Of a DNA stretch of 47,467 nt, positions 41,742-47,467 are shown piece after piece. The stretch lies in contig JAFSCH010000096.1 of NCBI GenBank assembly GCA_017436865.1, positions 1 through 47,467 on the forward strand, in the 5' to 3' direction. Position 1 is the stretch's first letter; the number at the start of each line of letters is the position of its first letter. A program made the position numbers and the translations under genes. The stretch comes from Lachnospiraceae bacterium (GTDB lineage Bacteria > Bacillota > Clostridia > Lachnospirales > Lachnospiraceae). The notes under the pieces are model-generated. The model saw nothing but the letters and a program-made list of their open reading frames with translations. It did not search any database and was not told the DNA's origin.

Positions 41742-44700
41742 ATGAATACGAATTTTGATTATTTATTAAAAGAAAAATTATATGATTCATTTTCTAATCA
41801 AGCGATAGAGGCTGAAAGGGCGCTTATTGTTTCGCCGGCTACCTGTGCAATTTTATCGAGAAGAGCACTAGAATTAGCTGTTAGATTTGTTTTCTCGTAT
41901 GATAATGCATTAGTAATACCTTATCAGGATAATATTTCTAGTTTGATTCATGAACATTCTTTTCGCGGAATCATAGAGCCGCGTTTATTCCCTATGATTA
42001 AATACATAATTAAATTAGGAAATGTTGCAGTACATACGAATAGTATGATCAAACGAGATGATGCGGTACTAAGCCTTAGAAATCTTTTTGAATTTTGTGA
42101 CTGGATTGATTACAGTTACTCAAAAGATTACGAAGAAAAGAAGTTTGATGAAACAATTCTTGAGGAAAGTACAGAAACAAGAAAACGTCCAGAAGAGTTA
42201 AAAGATTTATATGACAAATTAAGCAGTAAAGATAAGAAATTAGAGGAAATACGTAAGGAGAATGAAGAACTTCGTAATCTTGTTTCACAGTCACGTATTC
42301 AAAATATTAAAAATAGAGATTTTAATGTTGATGCAATTAGTGAAGCTCAGACAAGAGAAAAGTATATTGATGTTGAATTGAAAGAGGCTGGATGGAGTCT
42401 GGGAAAAGATTGTATTGCAGAAGTACCAGTAACAGGTATGCCTAATTCTTCTGGAAAAGGTTCAGTTGATTATGTATTGTATGGAAAAGATAGTTTACCA
42501 TTAGCAGTTGTAGAAGCAAAGAAATCTGCTGTTGATTCTAATGTAGGAAGTCATCAGGCAAAACTATATGCAGATTGTTTGCAGAAGCAATATGGACAGA
42601 GACCGTTGATATTCTTATCAAATGGATTTGAGTTTTTCTATATAAATGATTTTATGGGATATCCAAAGCGAAATGTTTCTGGATTTTTCACACAAGAAGA
42701 ATTGCAGCTAGAAGTGGATAGAAGACAGCAGAGAATACCATTGGATAAGATAAAGATTAAGGATGAAATAACAAACCGTCCATATCAGAAAGAAGCGGTT
42801 ACTGCTGTATGTGATGCTATTATGAATAAGCATAGAAAGGCATTAATTGTTCAGGCAACCGGCTCAGGAAAAACTAGAGTTAGTATCAGTATAGTTGATG
42901 TTTTGCGCAGACATAATTATGTAAAAAATATACTTTTTCTTGCAGATAGAAAAGCATTAGTAAAACAGGCGAAGAATAATTATGTTGCGTTATTAGATGA
43001 TTTATCGTGTTGTAATTTGTTAGACAATAAAGACGATCCAGAACAGTGTAGGATGATATTTAGTACGTATCCCACTATGCTAAATGCGATTGACGAACAG
43101 AAGAATAAGGATGGTAAGAGATTATTTACGCCTAGTCATTTTGATTTGATTATCGTAGATGAATCTCATAGATCAATTTATAAAAAATATCAGGATATTT
43201 TTTCATATTTTGATGCGTATTTATTAGGAATGACAGCGACTCCTAAAAATGAAATTGATAAAAATACTTATGGAATTTTTGACCTTGAAAGAGGAGTACC
43301 TACTTTTGCATATGAACTAGAAAAAGCTGTTGAAGAAAAGTATTTGGTTAACTATTCGACTTTGGAATATAAATCAAAAGTAATGGAAGAAGGCATTCAT
43401 TACGACGAGTTATCTGATGAAGATAAGGAAGAATTTGAAGAACAGTTTGAACATGATGAGAATATCGATAAAGATATTTCGGGTGATGCTGTAAATGAAT
43501 GGCTATTTAATGCAGACACAATCGATATGGTATTAAGAGAGCTTATGGAAAAAGGTCTTAAAGTCGAAGGTGGAGATAAGATAGGGAAGACTATAATCTT
43601 TGCGAAGAACAGTCTTCATGCAAAAGCAATTGTAGATCGATTTAGAACTATTTTCCCGGAATATGGTGGAGATTTTATTGCGCAGATAGATTATAGCATA
43701 AAGTATGTTGATGATTTGATTGATAAATTTAGTACGAAAGAAAAGATGCCTCAAATTGCTGTATCCGTAGATATGTTGGATACAGGTATTGATGTACCAG
43801 AGATTTTAAACCTTGTTTTCTTCAAGAAAGTCAGAAGTTTTTCAAAGTTCTGGCAGATGATTGGGCGTGGAACTAGACTTTGTAAGGATTTATTAGGGGT
43901 AGGACAAGATAAAGAGAAATTTTTGATTTTTGATTTTTGTAACAATTTTGAATTTTTCAGAGTAAACAAAAATGGTGAAGAAACAGGAATTCAAGAATCG
44001 TTAAGTGAGAAAATCTACAATACGAAAGTAGCGATTGCACGAGAATTGCAGGATGCAAAATTTACTAGTGATGAGGAATATATTTCATATAGAAGAGATA
44101 TTGTTGATGATTTGCATCAGATGGTTGTTGATTTCGATGATAATAGTTTCAGAATAAAAAGACATTTACGTTATGTTGAGAAGTTCAGAAATATAAAATC
44201 TTGGGAAAATCTTGAAAGTGTTGGTGTTTCTGAATTACGTGAACATATTGCGCCATTAACAATTCCCAAAAAAGAAAATGAATTAGCTAGAAGATTTGAT
44301 TATTTAATCTACAGTATTGATTTGGGAATGTTACAAAGCAAGAATGTAAAACAACCGATTAAGACGGTGATAGGAACAGCGGAAAAATTAAGCAAAAAAT
44401 ATTCTATTCCACAAGTTGCAGAACAGAAATACATCATTGAAAAAGTTGTTACTCCAGAATTCTGGGAATCAACAAATGTGTTGGAACTGGATTCCGTTCG
44501 TGAAGCGCTGAGAGATCTTTTGCAATATTTGGAAAAGGAGACACAGAAGATATATTATACTCAGTTCTCAGATAGTTTTATAGATATGGTTGAAGGGGAA
44601 CCTATTTTTGGAGAAAATGATTTAAAGAATTATAAGAAAAAAGTAGAATATTACTTAAAAGAGAATATGAATAATGAGAATAGTCTTGCAGTATATAAGC

Positions 44701-45104
44701 TTCGTAAAAACAAGAAACTTACACAGGGCGATGTGGATGAACTTGAAAGAATTCTTTGGACTGAATTAGGAACAAAAGAAGATTATGAGAAAGAGTATTC
44801 TGATACACCTGTTGGAAAACTTGTTAGAAGAATTGTTGGTGTTGATCGAGCGGCAGTAGAAGAAGCTTTTAGTGAATTCATTTCAGATGAACAATTAAAT
44901 GTTAATCAGATTCGTTTTGTAAGGCTTATTATCGATTATATTGTTACGAATGGAAATATTGAAGATAATACGATATTACAGCAAGAGCCATTTAGAAGTG
45001 TTGGAAGCATTATGGTATTGTTTAAAAATGACTTAGATAAAGCCAAGCAATTAATGAGTATTGTTGCAGATATTAAGAGTAATTCGGAAGTTATTACTGC
45101 ATAA
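41742..45104 (+). CDS. hsdR: Type I restriction subunit HsdR
   Basis: This 1120-aa protein is the EcoEI-type HsdR. The N-terminal ~130 residues are a DUF4145 domain (AERALIVSPATCAILSRRALE), the nuclease domain has SVDYVLYGKDSLPLAVVEAKK (about 240-258, D...E-A-K), and the helicase has Walker A QATGSGKT (near 370), DESHRS (near 472), MTATP and the IGRGTRLC motif, ending in an EcoEI_R_C-like helical domain. It translocates DNA and cleaves unmodified DNA at a distance when bound by HsdM/HsdS. GGGG lies 9 nt upstream of the ATG. The gene is complete and follows hsdS2 by 15 nt. A terminator follows at 45135-45154. Confidence 0.92.
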   Translation: MNTNFDYLLKEKLYDSFSNQAIEAERALIVSPATCAILSRRALELAVRFVFSYDNALVIPYQDNISSLIHEHSFRGIIEPRLFPMIKYIIKLGNVAVHTNSMIKRDDAVLSLRNLFEFCDWIDYSYSKDYEEKKFDETILEESTETRKRPEELKDLYDKLSSKDKKLEEIRKENEELRNLVSQSRIQNIKNRDFNVDAISEAQTREKYIDVELKEAGWSLGKDCIAEVPVTGMPNSSGKGSVDYVLYGKDSLPLAVVEAKKSAVDSNVGSHQAKLYADCLQKQYGQRPLIFLSNGFEFFYINDFMGYPKRNVSGFFTQEELQLEVDRRQQRIPLDKIKIKDEITNRPYQKEAVTAVCDAIMNKHRKALIVQATGSGKTRVSISIVDVLRRHNYVKNILFLADRKALVKQAKNNYVALLDDLSCCNLLDNKDDPEQCRMIFSTYPTMLNAIDEQKNKDGKRLFTPSHFDLIIVDESHRSIYKKYQDIFSYFDAYLLGMTATPKNEIDKNTYGIFDLERGVPTFAYELEKAVEEKYLVNYSTLEYKSKVMEEGIHYDELSDEDKEEFEEQFEHDENIDKDISGDAVNEWLFNADTIDMVLRELMEKGLKVEGGDKIGKTIIFAKNSLHAKAIVDRFRTIFPEYGGDFIAQIDYSIKYVDDLIDKFSTKEKMPQIAVSVDMLDTGIDVPEILNLVFFKKVRSFSKFWQMIGRGTRLCKDLLGVGQDKEKFLIFDFCNNFEFFRVNKNGEETGIQESLSEKIYNTKVAIARELQDAKFTSDEEYISYRRDIVDDLHQMVVDFDDNSFRIKRHLRYVEKFRNIKSWENLESVGVSELREHIAPLTIPKKENELARRFDYLIYSIDLGMLQSKNVKQPIKTVIGTAEKLSKKYSIPQVAEQKYIIEKVVTPEFWESTNVLELDSVREALRDLLQYLEKETQKIYYTQFSDSFIDMVEGEPIFGENDLKNYKKKVEYYLKENMNNENSLAVYKLRKNKKLTQGDVDELERILWTELGTKEDYEKEYSDTPVGKLVRRIVGVDRAAVEEAFSEFISDEQLNVNQIRFVRLIIDYIVTNGNIEDNTILQQEPFRSVGSIMVLFKNDLDKAKQLMSIVADIKSNSEVITA

Positions 45105-45400
45105 ATGCGTTTAATCCCATCCGTAGCTGTTTAGAGGAGGTTGTATGACCTCCTGTTTGTGATTTAGTCACAGAAGTATTCGATAATAGAGGTTATAGTG
45201 TCACTATAGAATAAAAAATTATTCAAGAAAAGTAAAAGAAAGAAGTTCTAGAACAGAATTAGCGTATATCGGCTTGAGCTGAGTTTTTTAGGCGAGAAAT
45301 AGTAAAACATTGGAATAATTCTCCACTCTTGTCCATATACTATATTAGCAATTGGTTTTATTCCAATCAGTTATAATGTATAAGGTAAGGAGATAGTACG
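45105..45400. other. Intergenic region after hsdR
   Basis: No gene visible. It holds the hsdR terminator (45135-45154), an AT-rich stretch and, just before the next gene, a TATAAT (45372-45377) without a convincing -35 at the normal spacing. Confidence 0.5.
45135..45158 (+). terminator. Terminator after hsdR
   Basis: AGGAGGT (45135-45141) pairs with ACCTCCT (45148-45154) around TGTATG, with GTTTG following. The T-run is poor. Confidence 0.5.
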
Positions 45401-45625
45401 ATGGCAAGAGGTGCAAAAAAGTCATTGCAGGAGAAAATTACACAGAAGGAAGAATTAATTGAATCATTATCTATTCGTATCAAAAAAGAGCGCGAAGAAT
45501 TAAATGAATTGTTGGAGCAACAGAAAAATGAAGAGTTAAATGAACTTCGTATGGTGATGCAGAAGACAGGAATGGAGATAGCAGATATTATTCAAATTGC
45601 ACAAACCAGAATGGCAGAAGCGTAA
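45401..45625 (+). CDS. 74-aa coiled-coil small protein
   Basis: Beginning MARGAKKSLQEKITQKEELI, it is dominated by a charged heptad-like helix (about 8-48, KITQKEELIESLSIRIKKER) with a short C-terminal helix. This type of small coiled-coil protein is frequent in Clostridia, but I know no function. AAGGAGA lies 7 nt before the ATG and TATAAT (45372-45377) upstream. It lies between hsdR and asnS and may mark the border of the type I locus. Basic N-terminus and coiled coil would suit a DNA-bridging or structural role; this is a guess from composition. Confidence 0.65.
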   Translation: MARGAKKSLQEKITQKEELIESLSIRIKKEREELNELLEQQKNEELNELRMVMQKTGMEIADIIQIAQTRMAEA

Positions 45626-45665
45626 TTTCGTTTCAAACGAACACAAAATTGTTAAAATTAGCCAT

Positions 45666-45738
45666 AAAAAAAGTCCAAACTCGTTGCGTACATAGCCCAA
45701 AATGGGTATAATGGTAAGCAATGAAATGGACTTTTTTT
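45666..45738. terminator. Long imperfect hairpin, terminator with embedded asnS promoter
   Basis: AAAAAAAGTCCA (45666-45677) pairs with TGGACTTTTTTT (45727-45738). Inside, CGTTGC pairs with GCAATG, and ATA-CCCA pairs with TGGG-TAT. The outer arms act as a strong terminator in either direction. The asnS promoter lies within the inner part. Confidence 0.7.
45684..45712 (+). promoter_or_regulatory. asnS promoter inside a terminator hairpin
   Basis: TTGCGT (45684-45689), a 17-nt spacer and consensus TATAAT (45707-45712). The start would be near 45719, so the asnS mRNA begins inside the right arm of the hairpin and does not contain the left arm. Confidence 0.7.
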
Positions 45739-45756
45739 AGTAGGAGGCTTTAGGCT

Positions 45757-47142
45757 ATGATTAATATTAAGGAATTATACCGCAATTATAAGGATTATGC
45801 GGATAAAGAAGTAACAATTGGCGGATGGCTTAGAAGTAAGAGAGATTCAAAAACTTTCGGTTTCTTAGTAGTAAATGATGGTACATTCTTTGAGCCGGTT
45901 CAGGTTGTATATAGCGATGCATTAAATAATTTTGCAGAAATTAATAAATTAAATGGTGGTGCAGCAGTAATTGTTACAGGTGTTGTAACTTTAACACCGG
46001 AAGCAAAGCAACCATTTGAAATTCAGGCAACAGAAGTATTTATCGAAGGTGATTCTACACCGGACTATCCTTTACAGAAGAAGCGTCACAGCTTTGAGTA
46101 TCTGAGAACGATTTCGCATCTTCGTCCTCGTACCAATACATTCCAGGCTGTATTCCGTGTGCGTTCTCTTTGTGCTTATGCGATTCATAAGTTCTTCCAG
46201 GAGAGAGATTTCGTTTATGTACACACTCCATTGATTACAGGAAGTGACTGTGAAGGTGCTGGTGAGATGTTCCAGGTTACTACAATGGATTTGACTAACA
46301 TTCCGATGACAGATGATGGTAAGGTAGATTTCAGCAAGGATTTCTTCAATAAGCCTACCAACCTTACAGTAAGTGGACAGTTAAATGGTGAGACTTATGC
46401 AATGGCATTCAAGAATATCTATACCTTTGGTCCAACCTTTAGAGCTGAGAATTCTAATACAACGAGACATGCAGCTGAGTTTTGGATGATTGAGCCAGAA
46501 ATCGCATTTGCAGACCTAAAGGATGATATGATGCTTGCAGAGAGCATGTTAAAGTATGTCATTAATTATGTATTAGAGAATGCACCAGAAGAAATGGCAT
46601 TCTTTAATCAGTTTGTAGATAAGGGCTTAATTGAGAGATTACAGCATGTTGCAAATTCAGAATTTGGTCATATTACTTATACCGATGCGATTGCTGAGCT
46701 TGAGAAGCATAATGATGAGTTTGAATATAAGGTATCATGGGGCTGTGATTTACAAACAGAGCATGAGAGATACTTAACAGAGAAGCTCTTTGGACGTCCT
46801 GTGTTCGTTACAGATTATCCAAAGGAGATTAAGGCATTCTACATGAAGTTGAATGAAGATGGAAAAACTGTTGCTGCTATGGATTGTCTCGTACCAGGAA
46901 TCGGTGAGATTATCGGAGGAAGCCAGAGAGAGGATAAGCTTGATGTTTTAGAGAAGAGAATGACAGAGTGTAACTTGAATCCAGAGGATTATGACTTCTA
47001 TCTTGATTTAAGAAGATATGGTAGTGCAAGACACGCAGGATTTGGTCTTGGATTCGAGCGTTGTGTTATGTACTTAACAGGTATGGGCAACATTCGTGAC
47101 GTTATTCCATTCCCAAGAACGGTAAATAATTGTGAATTATAA
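45757..47142 (+). CDS. asnS: Asparaginyl-tRNA synthetase AsnS
   Basis: The 461-aa class IIb synthetase has an N-terminal OB-fold anticodon-binding domain ([24 protein letters not shown]), motif 2 ([24 protein letters not shown]) and motif 3 ([34 protein letters not shown]). It attaches Asn to tRNA-Asn in protein synthesis. AGGAGG (45742-45747) lies 9 nt upstream of the ATG. I see no T-box elements; the leader after the predicted start is only ~40 nt. Sequence is complete, and a terminator follows at 47154-47189. Identification is secure. Confidence 0.95.
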   Translation: MINIKELYRNYKDYADKEVTIGGWLRSKRDSKTFGFLVVNDGTFFEPVQVVYSDALNNFAEINKLNGGAAVIVTGVVTLTPEAKQPFEIQATEVFIEGDSTPDYPLQKKRHSFEYLRTISHLRPRTNTFQAVFRVRSLCAYAIHKFFQERDFVYVHTPLITGSDCEGAGEMFQVTTMDLTNIPMTDDGKVDFSKDFFNKPTNLTVSGQLNGETYAMAFKNIYTFGPTFRAENSNTTRHAAEFWMIEPEIAFADLKDDMMLAESMLKYVINYVLENAPEEMAFFNQFVDKGLIERLQHVANSEFGHITYTDAIAELEKHNDEFEYKVSWGCDLQTEHERYLTEKLFGRPVFVTDYPKEIKAFYMKLNEDGKTVAAMDCLVPGIGEIIGGSQREDKLDVLEKRMTECNLNPEDYDFYLDLRRYGSARHAGFGLGFERCVMYLTGMGNIRDVIPFPRTVNNCEL

Positions 47143-47153
47143 TTAAGAGAAAG

Positions 47154-47191
47154 AAAACGGGCATATTCGTTGAAGAATATGTCCGTTTTTT
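47154..47191 (+). terminator. Terminator after asnS
   Basis: AAAACGGGCATATTC pairs with GAATATGTCCGTTTT (one G-U) around GTTGAA, followed by TT. A long stem with a T-run. Confidence 0.85.
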
Positions 47192-47212
47192 CGTGCAAGC
47201 TGCTGAGCAAAC

Positions 47213-47467
47213 ACTTTTTAAGTAATGAAAATTGCTGTAACGTAGTGGTGGTTAAACAAGAATTTCGACAGAAATTCTTGCCAAAGTGCGTGCGCTGGCA
47301 CGCACTATATTTAAATATTAGAAAATTGCTGTAACGTAGTGGTGGTTAAACAAGAATTTCGACAGAAATTCTTGCCAAAGTGCGTGCGCTGGCACGCACT
47401 ATTTTTAAGTAATAGGAAAATGCTGTAACGTAGTGGTAGTTAATAAAGAATTTACGAAGTAAATTCT
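47213..47467. repeat. 94-bp tandem repeat array with hairpins, running off the window
   Basis: Three units with a constant 94-bp period (TGCTGTAACGTAGTGG at 47233, 47327 and 47421). Each unit has the lead TGCTGTAACGTAGTGG, a hairpin CAAGAATTTC-GACA-GAAATTCTTG (47257-47280 in unit 1), a second hairpin AGTGCGTGC-GCTG-GCACGCACT (47285-47306) and an A/T-rich joint TTTTTAAGTAAT. The third unit is cut by the window end and has a different but still paired first hairpin, AGAATTTAC-GAA-GTAAATTCT. No coding frame is evident. It is probably an extragenic structured repeat element. Confidence 0.85.

Noticed and set aside
45757-47142. T-box leader for asnS
   Set aside because: No AGGGTGG-type antiterminator motif; the promoter is within 50 nt of the start codon.
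47213-47467. CRISPR array
   Set aside because: The 94-bp period, near-identical units and lack of unique spacers exclude it.

Overview
The window is low-GC, densely packed DNA that looks like a chromosomal segment from a Lachnospiraceae-type Firmicute (class Clostridia). The grounds are GGAGG-type ribosome binding sites, TTGACA/TATAAT-type promoters, a near-consensus Gram-positive LexA box, MetA used in place of MetX, a PilZ-bearing chemoreceptor next to a cyclic-di-GMP synthase, and a holin-like (Fst-type) type I toxin. I cannot name a species.

Region 1 (1-19183) is a defence island read entirely on the + strand. After a palindromic intergenic block, a consensus promoter (359-387) with a perfect 17-nt palindrome just upstream starts a run of 13 tightly spaced genes (461-16532). 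The order is a small HTH regulator, an SNF2-type helicase with a degenerate phospholipase-D-like N-terminus, a DUF4391 protein, type III Mod and Res subunits, a predicted PD-(D/E)XK nuclease, a PC4/YdbC-like ssDNA-binding protein, a Gabija pair (GajA OLD-type nuclease and GajB UvrD-type helicase), a nucleoside-deoxyribosyltransferase-like protein, a tiny membrane protein, an Mrr-like endonuclease and an unknown partner. A second HTH module, an unknown 384-aa protein, a 53-aa HTH-like protein and an SOS-regulated LexA homologue close the island. The LexA homologue has lost, in frame, the segment that should hold its catalytic lysine.

Region 2 (19184-35165) is ordinary chromosome: an MCP-PilZ receptor, an AlkD-type DNA repair protein, a LacI-sensor/GGDEF diguanylate cyclase (minus strand), an HD hydrolase, tRNA-Arg(CCG), an SH3-domain membrane protein, a Gfo/Idh/MocA oxidoreductase, an RluF-type pseudouridine synthase, an ArsP_2-type transporter, LigA, MetA (with Glu111, predicting acetyl-CoA use), a truncated WYL-regulator remnant between two copies of a degenerate ~70-bp repeat, and two small proteins. 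One of these is a paralogue of the tiny membrane protein in the island.

Region 3 (35309-45104) is a type I restriction-modification locus with two complete, same-strand specificity genes: hsdM, hsdS1, a DUF3990 protein and its partner, a tyrosine recombinase, a type I toxin-antitoxin locus, hsdS2, hsdR. The two hsdS genes share three sets of nearly identical direct repeats with a common GATTTGT core. Recombination between them would reassort target-recognition domains and excise the recombinase together with the addiction-type genes. The layout suggests a specificity-switching locus whose irreversible loss is penalised.

Region 4 (45105-47467) holds a coiled-coil small protein, asnS (with its promoter inside a long terminator-like hairpin), and a 94-bp tandem repeat array running off the window. 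The third repeat unit keeps its hairpin through compensatory changes.
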